This document shows, piece after piece, positions 8,959 through 16,174 of a DNA stretch of 38,664 nt (position 1 is the stretch's first letter; each line of letters opens with the position of its first letter). This stretch comes from 1-14-0-10-37-14 sp037130845 (GTDB taxonomy: Bacteria; Patescibacteriota; Patescibacteriia; Patescibacteriales; Patescibacteriaceae): assembly GCA_037130845.1 (NCBI GenBank), contig JBAXSE010000013.1, forward strand, positions 1 through 38,664. The letters are read 5' to 3'. The translations under genes and the position numbers were made by a program. The notes beneath the pieces were generated by a model. The model was not told the DNA's origin. It saw nothing but the letters and a program-made list of their open reading frames with translations, and ran no database searches.

Positions 8959-9258
8959 GTGGCAAATGATATTTACTACATCGCCGGCATCTTGCTGGCG
9001 CTCAACCTGATCGCCTTCGCGGCGATGATGGTAGACAAGATCAAGTCGGCCAAGACAGGCAAGCGGCGCATTTCCGAAGGCATGCTGTTCTTTATGGCAA
9101 CGCTCTTCGGCAGCGTCGGCGTCTATGCCGGCATGTTCGCCTTCCGCCACAAGACCAGGAAATGGTATTTTTTGATCGGCATTCCGCTCTTGATGATCGA
9201 GAACGCCGCCTTGCTCTATCTGCTTTATTTATTTTTGAGTGGAACGGTTATTTGGTAA
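8959..9258 (+). CDS. DUF1294 small membrane protein
   Basis: 99 residues from the GTG at 8959, five bases after the pilin stop, so the two are probably co-transcribed. It matches the DUF1294 pattern: an N-terminal membrane helix (YIAGILLALNLIAFAAMMVDK), the conserved DKxxA...RRISEGMLFFMATLFGSVG segment and the FRHKTRKWYF motif, then a C-terminal membrane helix. Three membrane helices are expected. The family is widespread and uncharacterised. A terminator follows the gene. Confidence 0.9.
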   Translation: MANDIYYIAGILLALNLIAFAAMMVDKIKSAKTGKRRISEGMLFFMATLFGSVGVYAGMFAFRHKTRKWYFLIGIPLLMIENAALLYLLYLFLSGTVIW

Positions 9259-9271
9259 TATTCTATGGACT

Positions 9272-9302
9272 AGAGGCGCCCAAGCAAAGGCGTCTTTTTT
9301 GT
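9272..9302 (+). terminator. Terminator
   Basis: AGGCGCC (9274-9280) pairs with GGCGTCT (9289-9295), one pair being a G-T wobble, followed by TTTTT. Confidence 0.8.
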
Positions 9303-9335
9303 TAAACTTAGGCTTTTTTAGCCAAGGTGGAACAT

Positions 9336-9364
9336 TTGACAAAGCGCCGATATAATACTATTTT
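9336..9364 (+). promoter_or_regulatory. Possible promoter of the EamA gene
   Basis: TTGACA (9336-9341) is followed after 17 bases by TATTTT (9359-9364). A perfect TATAAT at 9351 is only nine bases from the -35 and is probably not used with it. Confidence 0.55.
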
Positions 9365-9369
9365 AAGCA

Positions 9370-9382
9370 TGTTCTTTGAAAA
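9370..9382 (+). promoter_or_regulatory. boxA-like leader sequence
   Basis: TGTTCTTTGAAAA lies just after the promoter in the leader of the EamA gene. It resembles the boxA antitermination element seen in rRNA leaders of Firmicutes. No rRNA is near, so the role here is uncertain. Confidence 0.3.
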
Positions 9383-9432
9383 ATAAATATAATTAAGAAA
9401 ACATAAATTTAAGATAAATTTTGGAGGTAGTC

Positions 9433-9876
9433 ATGTATTACGTATTCGTCGGAGTGGTGGTTGTATCCGGTGTATTCTACCACATATCACAAAAAGAAGT
9501 GCCCAAGTCGGTTAACCCGATGGCGTCGTTGGCCTTTAGCTATATCATAGCTTTGATTGGTTCTATAATTCTTTTGCCGGTTGTCTCCAGATTATCAGAA
9601 GCAAGTAAGTCTTTGAATCTGGACAAATTGACGCAGGCGGTAAATTGGCCCAGTTTCTTTGTCGGGGTCACGATAATCGGTATAGAAATCGGCGTAATGA
9701 TGGCCTATCGTTATGGCGGTAAGATGAATAATACGTCGTTGATTATTTATTCGACGATTGCGGCTGTTTTGTTTTTGGTAGGAGTCTATCATTATAATGA
9801 AACAATCTCCTGGCAAAAATTATTTGGCGCAGTATTATGTTTTGTCGGCCTCGTAGTAATGGCGTTAAGTAAATAA
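9433..9876 (+). CDS. EamA-type half transporter
   Basis: I chose the ATG at 9433, which has TTGGAGG (9421-9427) at good spacing. An upstream TTG would put the ribosome site inside the gene. The 147-residue product has five membrane segments and matches one EamA (drug/metabolite transporter) repeat. Full transporters of the family have two repeats and ten helices, so this half-size protein would work as a dimer. Conserved-looking features are the glycine-rich IGIEIGVMMAYRYGG segment and the C-terminal LFGAVLCFVGLVVMAL helix. Substrate unknown. It has its own promoter and a strong terminator. Confidence 0.85.
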   Translation: MYYVFVGVVVVSGVFYHISQKEVPKSVNPMASLAFSYIIALIGSIILLPVVSRLSEASKSLNLDKLTQAVNWPSFFVGVTIIGIEIGVMMAYRYGGKMNNTSLIIYSTIAAVLFLVGVYHYNETISWQKLFGAVLCFVGLVVMALSK

Positions 9877-9898
9877 AGATCACGTTCAAATAATGTTT

Positions 9899-9930
9899 AG
9901 CCCCTAGAAATAGGGGCTTTATTTTATTTT
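9899..9930 (+). terminator. Terminator with GAAA tetraloop
   Basis: AGCCCCTA (9899-9906) pairs with TAGGGGCT (9911-9918) around a gaaa loop, followed by a T-rich tract. Confidence 0.9.
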
Positions 9931-9968
9931 GGCTTATGTTAGCCAAATTCAGAGAGAGCCAACCTCGA

Positions 9969-9997
9969 TTGACAAAAGGCCCGGAAAGTCCTAGATT
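9969..9997 (+). promoter_or_regulatory. Promoter of the hisS-hutH pair
   Basis: TTGACA (9969-9974), a 17-base spacer and TAGATT (9992-9997), leaving a leader of about 80 bases before hisS. Confidence 0.75.
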
Positions 9998-10083
9998 AAA
10001 GAGTTAAATGCACCTTAACAACAAAAAATCCTTAACCATAAATAAAATATTGGCAATTTGTATAACTATTTCGGAGATTAATA

Positions 10084-11499
10084 ATGGCAGAAGGCAACAA
10101 AGCCAAGGGCATAGTCAAACCTGAGCGTCCGGGAGGATTCCTGGATTTTTTACCGGCCGATTATCTGGCGCGGGAAAGAATCTTTGGCATCATAGCAAAA
10201 GTTTTCCGGTCTTATGGCTACGATCCGATCGAAACACCGATGGTGGAATTTGCAAAATCCCTTGTCGGCGAAGACGAAACATCGAAAAATATATTCTATA
10301 TTTCCAACAAGAATAAGAATATGACGCAAGAAGGGCAGTTGGGTTTGCGTTTTGACCACACTGTACCCTTTGCCAGATTGTTAGCGGCTAATCCATACAA
10401 CGCCGACACTAAAGAAGGCATTAAACTGCCTTGGCGCCGTATGGTGGTTGGTCCGGTGTTCAGGGGCGAAAGTCCGCAGAAAGGGCGTTACCGCCAGTTC
10501 TATCAATTCGATGTCGATATAGTCGGAGTTTCTTCCATGATGGCAGATGCTGAGATTGTGGCTATAATCTATGAAACTCTGACAGCTTTAGGGCTTGATG
10601 ATTTTGTAATCAAGATTAATAATCGCAAGTTATTAAATGGCTTGGCGGAATTATTGGATGTCCACGATAGGGCGGAAGTAAATCGAGATGATATTACCAA
10701 GGCTATTTTTAGAATCTTGGATAAATTGGATAAAATCGGCCTGGATCAGGTATTGTTTGAATTAACGCAAGAGCCTGACAGCATCTTCGATCCGGCGCCT
10801 AATTTATCGTCAGAGGCTGGAGAAAAGATCAAATCTTTTATTAATATCGATGGTGACAACTACGAGAAATTAATAAAAGCTAAAACAGTCTTTGCGGGTC
10901 TAAGTATCGCCGAAGACGGCATAAAGGAATTAGAGCAGATCTTAGGATTTACAGCTGATCTCGGCGTTCCGAGCGATAAGGTGTTAGTTGACTTTGGCGT
11001 TGCTCGCGGGCTGGATTATTATACCGGTCCGGTGATGGAGACAAGTTTGCTGACTGCGCCGGAATTCGGCAGTGTTTTCTCGGGAGGCCGTTACAACAAT
11101 CTGATGGAACGTTTTACAGGACAAGAATTGCCCGCGGTCGGCGCGTCTATCGGAGTCGATAGATTATTTGCCGCCTTAAGGCAGCTTGGTTTGTTGGACG
11201 TTAGTCGGGCTACCATTACCGATGTTTTGGTAATGCGCATTGCGGACAATCTTGATAGTGAATATCTGGAAATCGCCAAGATAATCAGGCGCTGTGGCCT
11301 GAATACGGAGGTTTCTATGCTTGAAGACAGGACTTTTAAGGCTCAATTCAATTTTGCGTTGGGTCGTGGCGTTAAATACGCCATTATTTACGGAGAAAAT
11401 GAATCAATCAAGCGCACAATCCAGATTAAGAATCTAAGCACTCGAAAACAGACAGAAATTAATTTTTCCGATTTGGAAATATATTTTAATAATATTTAA
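10084..11499 (+). CDS. hisS: Histidyl-tRNA synthetase
   Basis: Charges tRNA-His with histidine. The 471 residues contain the class II catalytic fold: motif 1 (ETPMVEFAKSL), motif 2 around Arg127 (FRGESPQKGRYRQFYQ, 126-141), the histidine-specific RGLDYYTG (308-315), motif 3 GASIGVDR (353-360), and a C-terminal anticodon-binding domain (from about 380). The motif 2 loop reads ESPQKGR where E. coli has ERPQKGR. To my recollection that arginine (E. coli Arg116) helps read the G-1:C73 end of tRNA-His. The tRNA-His gene in this window has A73, so the change may be a matched adaptation. The following FDVDIVG also differs from the E. coli sequence. The start at 10084 has CGGAGA upstream. hutH follows after 14 bases. 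Confidence 0.96.
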   Translation: MAEGNKAKGIVKPERPGGFLDFLPADYLARERIFGIIAKVFRSYGYDPIETPMVEFAKSLVGEDETSKNIFYISNKNKNMTQEGQLGLRFDHTVPFARLLAANPYNADTKEGIKLPWRRMVVGPVFRGESPQKGRYRQFYQFDVDIVGVSSMMADAEIVAIIYETLTALGLDDFVIKINNRKLLNGLAELLDVHDRAEVNRDDITKAIFRILDKLDKIGLDQVLFELTQEPDSIFDPAPNLSSEAGEKIKSFINIDGDNYEKLIKAKTVFAGLSIAEDGIKELEQILGFTADLGVPSDKVLVDFGVARGLDYYTGPVMETSLLTAPEFGSVFSGGRYNNLMERFTGQELPAVGASIGVDRLFAALRQLGLLDVSRATITDVLVMRIADNLDSEYLEIAKIIRRCGLNTEVSMLEDRTFKAQFNFALGRGVKYAIIYGENESIKRTIQIKNLSTRKQTEINFSDLEIYFNNI

Positions 11500-11513
11500 T
11501 TTAGGAGTCAGAC

Positions 11514-13169
11514 ATGGAAAGGACTATTAGTCTAGATGGTCGCACTTTAACGCTGCAAGACGTTGTCTTGATAGCTCGCGGCTATCGCGGCCAAGACGGA
11601 CATCAACATTATCCATATGTTGAGTTATCCGAACAAGCACAAGCAGATATTGGCAGTTTTCGCCACGGCCTTGATCTTCGGATCGCGGCTGGCGATATTA
11701 TCTACGGTGTCAATACCGGTTGCGGTGTCAAGAAAGGCACTATCATTGATCAGAAAGAGATCGATGCCTATCAGGCTCATTATATTCCGGCGCATTGTGT
11801 CGGTTATGGCGAACCTTTTGATGAAGAAATTGTCAGAGCCGCTCTTGTTTTGCGGGTCAACTCTTTCGCCTTGGGAAATTCCGGAATCAGGCTGGAAACC
11901 TGCAATAAATTGTTGGAAATCTACAACAAGGGCGTGATTCCCTTTGTACCCGAACAGGGTTCGGTGGGCTCCAGCGGTGATTTGTGCCCGTTGGCTCATG
12001 TTGCGGCAGTCATTACTGGCGTCGAAGGACAACAAGCATTCTACCACGGCAAATTGATGCAAGCGGCAGAAGCTTTGTCGCTTGCCGGCATCGATCCGAT
12101 AGTATTAAAAGCCAAAGAAGCGATGGGCTTGACTAACGGCGCAACCTTAACTTTAGCCATGGGCTTGCTTGCTATTCATGATAGCAAAAAATTAATAGCG
12201 TATTCCCATATGGCGGCAGCATTGTCGCTTGAGGCGATCCGCGGTGAAAAAAACGCCTTTGACCCCAGAATCCACGAGGCCAGAAAGAACCAGCATAGCG
12301 CCAGAGTAGCGAAAATCATTCGTGACCTGACCAGCGGTTCAGACCGCATGACTACGTCAGCTAGAGATGTCTGTTTGACGGATGAGAAGAAATCGAAGAA
12401 ATATCAGGACGATGCTAAATCAAGGCCGACTCCTCGGGTCCAGGATGCCTATTCTTTCCGCGCCTATGCCCAGGTGGCAGGACCGGTGGTTAAAGCATTC
12501 GAGTATGCCGAAGAAGTCTTTTTGTCGGAAATGAATGCAGCTACAGATAATCCATTGATCTTTAAGAGCGGATTCGGGGAGAATGAAAGGTTTGAAGCGA
12601 TATCCGGTGGCAATTTTCATGGCGAACCGTTGGGTCAAGCAGCTGATTTTCTTAAGATTGCCATCCAGCAGTTGGCCAACATTTCCGATCGGCGTTTCTA
12701 TGCCTTGACGATGTCCACGACCAGCTATGGCTTGCCGGATGATTTGGCTGGAGCAATTAATCGCGATCTGAATACGGGATTAATGATCCTCCAATACACG
12801 ACAGCTGCTTTGGTATCAGAGAATAAAGCATTATGTTATCCTTCGGTTATCGATTCTATTCCGACTTCTGCAAACCAAGAAGATTATGTCAGTATGTCAA
12901 CTATCGGCGCGCGTAATCTGCGCAAGGTGATAAAAAATACTTATGGCGTTATCGGTGCCGAATTATTGGCTGCTGCCCAGGGCATATCACTGACCGAAGA
13001 CCAGCTAAGGCCGCTCGAGCTTGATGGCTTGGGAAGAGAAACTACCTTTGTTTATAAGAAGGTCCGCCAGGTAGTCGCCGCAATGTATGAAGATCGTTAT
13101 ATCCACAAAGATTTCAAGGCTTTGGTCGATTTCATGATAAAGTCTGATCCTCAGGATTTCTTACCATAG
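11514..13169 (+). CDS. hutH: Histidine ammonia-lyase family enzyme
   Basis: Likely removes ammonia from histidine to give urocanate. The 551 residues are a little longer than typical HutH (about 510). The MIO cofactor triad is SSG (153-155, in GSVGSSGDLCPLAH) instead of the usual ASG. Catalytic positions are kept: Tyr64 in YGVNTGCG, His94 in AHCVGYG, LTNGATLT, VQDAYSFR (the Gln/Tyr/Arg set), GGNFHGEP, and the glutamate of SANQEDYVSM, which favours histidine over phenylalanine or tyrosine lyases. A charged segment before PTPRVQD (SARDVCLTDEKKSKKYQDDA) looks like an insertion. hisS ends 14 bases upstream and AGGAG precedes the ATG, so the two are an operon sharing histidine as substrate. No hutU, hutI or hutG is nearby, so the product may not be degraded further here. 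Confidence 0.92.
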   Translation: MERTISLDGRTLTLQDVVLIARGYRGQDGHQHYPYVELSEQAQADIGSFRHGLDLRIAAGDIIYGVNTGCGVKKGTIIDQKEIDAYQAHYIPAHCVGYGEPFDEEIVRAALVLRVNSFALGNSGIRLETCNKLLEIYNKGVIPFVPEQGSVGSSGDLCPLAHVAAVITGVEGQQAFYHGKLMQAAEALSLAGIDPIVLKAKEAMGLTNGATLTLAMGLLAIHDSKKLIAYSHMAAALSLEAIRGEKNAFDPRIHEARKNQHSARVAKIIRDLTSGSDRMTTSARDVCLTDEKKSKKYQDDAKSRPTPRVQDAYSFRAYAQVAGPVVKAFEYAEEVFLSEMNAATDNPLIFKSGFGENERFEAISGGNFHGEPLGQAADFLKIAIQQLANISDRRFYALTMSTTSYGLPDDLAGAINRDLNTGLMILQYTTAALVSENKALCYPSVIDSIPTSANQEDYVSMSTIGARNLRKVIKNTYGVIGAELLAAAQGISLTEDQLRPLELDGLGRETTFVYKKVRQVVAAMYEDRYIHKDFKALVDFMIKSDPQDFLP

Positions 13170-13186
13170 TTCTGTATAGCTATCTT

Positions 13187-13218
13187 GCCGACCTTCGGAC
13201 CTGGGTCGGCTTTTTTTT
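13187..13218 (+). terminator. Terminator of the hisS-hutH pair
   Basis: GCCGACC (13187-13193) pairs with GGTCGGC (13204-13210), followed by eight Ts. Confidence 0.9.
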
Positions 13219-13251
13219 GGCTATTCGTAGTAAAATTGGATTGGCTGGCAT

Positions 13252-13279
13252 TTGACAAAACTAGGAATCATGCTAGAAT
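13252..13279 (+). promoter_or_regulatory. Promoter of the GNAT and tRNA-His genes
   Basis: TTGACA (13252-13257), 16 bases, TAGAAT (13274-13279) with a TGC extension in front of the -10 box. Confidence 0.8.
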
Positions 13280-13326
13280 ATTGAACAAAATAAAAATATC
13301 AGTTCATTAATAAAAAGGGTTAAAAG

Positions 13327-13995
13327 ATGCAAAAAAATACCTGCACTTATAGGAAAATAAATAACCTTGATAATGCCGCAGAAGCTGAAAAGTTAGCGCG
13401 TTGCTATCAGGAGGTTTTTGCCGGTTATCCTTGGAATGAATACAAGAAATGCCCTGATTGCGGGGTGAGGTGGGGCAAAGAAGATGCGCCGGAAGATGGA
13501 CGTTGTTCAAAATGTGATGCTACTCCCGTTCTTGTTGATTTCTGGGCGAAGGAGGATGTTATAAATGATTTCCAAAAACAATTACAAAGCTCCAGCGGCG
13601 TGTTGTGTGTTGCGGTTAATTCCAGAGACGAGATTACGGGTTTCTGTTCCGGTTACGAAACTACTCCCGAAGAATTGGAAAAGCATTTGCAGCTTCCTGA
13701 ATTGGCCAAATGGTTGCGTTGTTATTTTCCCAATGGTGTTAGATTCGGTTATCAAGATGAGATCGGCGTTCTCGATTCGTATCGAGGGCAGAAGATTGCT
13801 ACCGAACTTTTCAAGAAAAGAATGGAAGATTTTAAGGCAAGTGGTTTGGATATAGCTGTATTAAGAACCAAGACTATGCCTCCGACCATAACCTTTAAAT
13901 GGTACCCTCGATTGGGTTATAGTGTCATCCAATGTTATCATGATGATGATTGCCGTGTAATTATGGCGACAGAAATCAAGAGTATTCAGTTGTAG
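13327..13995 (+). CDS. GNAT acetyltransferase with zinc knuckle
   Basis: 222 residues with a GNAT acetyltransferase core. Motif A is visible as IGVLDSYRGQKIATELFKKRM (about 137-157), the acetyl-CoA pyrophosphate loop, followed by the C-terminal FKWYPRLGYSVI segment typical of the fold. Unusually, a four-cysteine zinc knuckle (CPDCGVRWG...CSKC, about 42-65) lies between the first strand-helix unit and the rest, after FAGYPWNEYKKC. Acceptor substrate is unknown and could be a small molecule or a protein or tRNA. It has its own promoter. A tRNA-His gene begins 24 bases after the stop with no terminator between them, so they are probably one transcript. Confidence 0.85.
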   Translation: MQKNTCTYRKINNLDNAAEAEKLARCYQEVFAGYPWNEYKKCPDCGVRWGKEDAPEDGRCSKCDATPVLVDFWAKEDVINDFQKQLQSSSGVLCVAVNSRDEITGFCSGYETTPEELEKHLQLPELAKWLRCYFPNGVRFGYQDEIGVLDSYRGQKIATELFKKRMEDFKASGLDIAVLRTKTMPPTITFKWYPRLGYSVIQCYHDDDCRVIMATEIKSIQL

Positions 13996-14019
13996 AACAG
14001 TTGAGCTTTACATGCCGAT

Positions 14020-14094
14020 GGACGCGTAGCTCAGTTGGCCCAGAGCAATGGATTGTGGCTCCATTTGTCACGGGTTCGATTCCCGTCGCGTCCA
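14020..14094 (+). tRNA. tRNA-His (GTG)
   Basis: Full cloverleaf: acceptor GGACGCG (14020-14026) with CGCGTCC (14087-14093), D stem GCTC/GAGC, anticodon stem ATGGA/TCCAT around loop TTGTGGC with anticodon GTG at 14055-14057, and T arm ACGGG-TTCGATT-CCCGT. CCA is not encoded. The discriminator is A73 (14094) and the base before G1 is T, so the canonical G-1:C73 pair of bacterial tRNA-His is absent. A terminator follows immediately. Confidence 0.97.
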
Positions 14095-14096
14095 CG

Positions 14097-14126
14097 AACG
14101 GCAATTATAATGATTGCCGTTTTTTA
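14097..14126 (+). terminator. Terminator of the tRNA-His transcript
   Basis: AACGGCAA (14097-14104) pairs with TTGCCGTT (14114-14121), followed by TTTT. Confidence 0.9.
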
Positions 14127-14162
14127 TTTACAAAAATGTCAGTTTGAGTCAGAATAGGATAT

Positions 14163-14975
14163 ATGAAATATGATGAGACGATAATTAAGATATCGGGCGC
14201 TAAGCCGGGCAAGACGCTGGCTGTTTTTGCCGGTGTCCATGGCAATGAAACCACGGGCATCAAGGCTCTTAAGCAAGTCGTAAAAAACATTAAAATAGAC
14301 GCTGGTACAGTATATTTTGTTTTGGCTAATCCGGAGGCGATTGGAAAGAATGTCAGGCAAGTTGATAAGAATTTAAATCGATGCTTTTTTCTCGGCAATA
14401 AAGGCAGGACGGCAGAGGATAAGCGCGCTAGAGAGCTGATGAAGCTGTTGGATAAATGCGAAGCGTTGTTAGATTTGCATGCCAGTAACAACCCCAATTC
14501 AATACCGTTCATCATCTGTGAAAAACACGCATTTCAAGCTGCCAGCATCTTTGATTTCAAAATTGTATCACATGGCTGGGATGCTTTTGAGCCCGGCGCG
14601 ACTGATGGCTACATGAATACTCAGCGCAAAATAGCCTTGTGTCTGGAGTGCGGTTCTGTACACGATAATAACGAACCATTAGCCGTTAAATCAATTATGC
14701 AGTTTCTTAAATTTTTTGGCGCAATTAAAGATGCAACTGTTAAGTATAATCATAAGAAACAAAAAATGATTAAGATTGTCAAAGCCGGTTATAAGAAATC
14801 GGAGCAGCTTGCCTTTGCCAAAAATTATAATGATTTTGCCAAGTTAAAACCCGGAGAAATATACGCCACGGATGGACCGAATAAATATAAAGCGGGGACG
14901 AACCAATGCATTATCTTTCCAAATATAAATAAAAAAATTGGCGAAGAAATATTCTTGATTGGCAGAACGATGTAA
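14163..14975 (+). CDS. AstE/AspA-like zinc metallohydrolase
   Basis: 270 residues of the succinylglutamate desuccinylase/aspartoacylase family (M14-like zinc hydrolases). Zinc ligands are visible: His26 and Glu29 in GVHGNETTG, and His106 in LLDLHASNN. NPEAIGKNVRQVDKNLNRCF (56-75) matches the substrate-arginine segment (Asn-Arg pair) of the family, and CLECGSVHD later holds the probable catalytic glutamate. The C-terminal part (about 190-270) is a beta-rich domain like that in family members. It should cut an amide bond in an N-acylated amino acid or peptide. Substrate cannot be told. The start at 14163 has AGGAT upstream. No signal peptide, so cytoplasmic. Confidence 0.88.
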   Translation: MKYDETIIKISGAKPGKTLAVFAGVHGNETTGIKALKQVVKNIKIDAGTVYFVLANPEAIGKNVRQVDKNLNRCFFLGNKGRTAEDKRARELMKLLDKCEALLDLHASNNPNSIPFIICEKHAFQAASIFDFKIVSHGWDAFEPGATDGYMNTQRKIALCLECGSVHDNNEPLAVKSIMQFLKFFGAIKDATVKYNHKKQKMIKIVKAGYKKSEQLAFAKNYNDFAKLKPGEIYATDGPNKYKAGTNQCIIFPNINKKIGEEIFLIGRTM

Positions 14976-15035
14976 TGATGATTTTGACTGGTGTTATTTT
15001 CTGTGATTTGCTAAGATTGGTTATGGAATTTAATT

Positions 15036-16115
15036 ATGACTATTACAACTTTTAATAAGGCCTTGTTATTGATTGCCGTCTGCTTGTTGCTGGCGGTATT
15101 TTTGCCTTCTGCCCACGCGGTGCATGCGCAGGTCGCCAGTGATAATGTTACGGCTGCCGGCTTTCAGGCCGATTTGGAGCTGGGCGACGAGGGGGCGGAT
15201 GTGTTGGCTTTGCAGAAGCTGCTAATCAAATCGGGGTATCTGAAGATTACCAAGCCGAGCCCTGTCTATGGTTACAAGCCTAACGGCTACTATGGCGAGC
15301 AGACCAAGGCGGCTGTGGCTAAGTGGCAGAAGTCCAAGGGCATTAAGGCCTCTGGCGTCTTTGGCCCTATTTCGCGCGCCAAGGCTAACCTGGGCTATCT
15401 GGCGATTGCCAATAGGGAAACCGCGGCTACTTCCAGCGGCACCAGCACACCCGCAGTCAGCAACGGCCGCCTTATAGCGGCTAATACTTGCACTGCTTGG
15501 ACATACACCGATTGGTCGGCGTGTTCGTCCTGGGGCAACCAGACGCGCAGTATTGTCTTTGCTTATCCGTCCGGTTGCGCAGGCGGCGCCTTTGTGTTGG
15601 CGCAGGCTTGCGGTGCTAATGCGACTTCTACCGCTACTTCAACCGCGGAGACTGTTGTTGTAAGCGCGCAGCCTTCGATCGGCACTTTTCATCCTAGCCA
15701 GCAAAGTTTAACCTTGGATGATCGCTTGTTAAGCGTTGCTTTTTCCGAAAATGGGCTCAAGGTCGGTTTGACCTGCAAGCCTTGGGTCAGCAAGGTAGTG
15801 GCTGTGGCTACCGACCAGACTCTTGCCTTGCCCACGACCAGTGATAATAATTATACTTGGAAAAACAATGCCAATGGCCGAGTACAGACCAGGGATCACT
15901 CTATACAGAACACCGGCCGCGGTGACATTATCCAGATGAACATGCTGAAGAATGATCTGCCGCATACGGCGATTGTAGTGTCTGCTACACCTGCAGGCAT
16001 GGTTTGGATCCATAGCAATTGGCAGACCAAGAAGACTGTCAGCGTCGACTTTATCACCTATGCATATTTTAATGCCACCTTCGGTCCGGATTATTCCGTC
16101 TATCATCTCCAGTAG
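15036..16115 (+). CDS. Secreted PG-binding protein with CHAP-like domain
   Basis: 359 residues with a signal peptide (hydrophobic 10-24, probable cleavage near AHA/VHAQ). Order of parts: a PG_binding_1 domain (about 45-120: LELGDEGADVLALQKLLIKSGYL...GYYGEQTKAAVAKWQ), a short TSP1-like module (about 150-185: CTAWTYTDWSACSSWGNQTRS) common in Patescibacteria surface proteins, a Ser/Thr-rich linker, and a C-terminal CHAP/NlpC-like domain (about 235-359). In the last, Cys in LTCKPWVSKVV and His in LPHTAIVVS fit a Cys-His peptidoglycan amidase or endopeptidase, with GDIIQM between. Inferred role: cell-wall remodelling or attack on host wall. A bidirectional terminator separates it from the convergent gene. 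Confidence 0.82.
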   Translation: MTITTFNKALLLIAVCLLLAVFLPSAHAVHAQVASDNVTAAGFQADLELGDEGADVLALQKLLIKSGYLKITKPSPVYGYKPNGYYGEQTKAAVAKWQKSKGIKASGVFGPISRAKANLGYLAIANRETAATSSGTSTPAVSNGRLIAANTCTAWTYTDWSACSSWGNQTRSIVFAYPSGCAGGAFVLAQACGANATSTATSTAETVVVSAQPSIGTFHPSQQSLTLDDRLLSVAFSENGLKVGLTCKPWVSKVVAVATDQTLALPTTSDNNYTWKNNANGRVQTRDHSIQNTGRGDIIQMNMLKNDLPHTAIVVSATPAGMVWIHSNWQTKKTVSVDFITYAYFNATFGPDYSVYHLQ

Positions 16116-16140
16116 TCTCTGTAAATCTTAAGGGTATGAA

Positions 16141-16170
16141 AAAACTGACCGCTTGAGGGTCAGTTTTATT
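16141..16170. terminator. Bidirectional terminator
   Basis: AAAACTGACC (16141-16150) pairs with GGTCAGTTTT (16158-16167). It has A and T tracts on both sides and sits between convergent genes. Confidence 0.9.
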
Positions 16171-16174
16171 AATT

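Noticed and set aside
9351..9356. Perfect TATAAT paired with the TTGACA at 9336
   Set aside because: Only nine bases separate them, far from the 16-18 needed. TATTTT at 9359 fits better.
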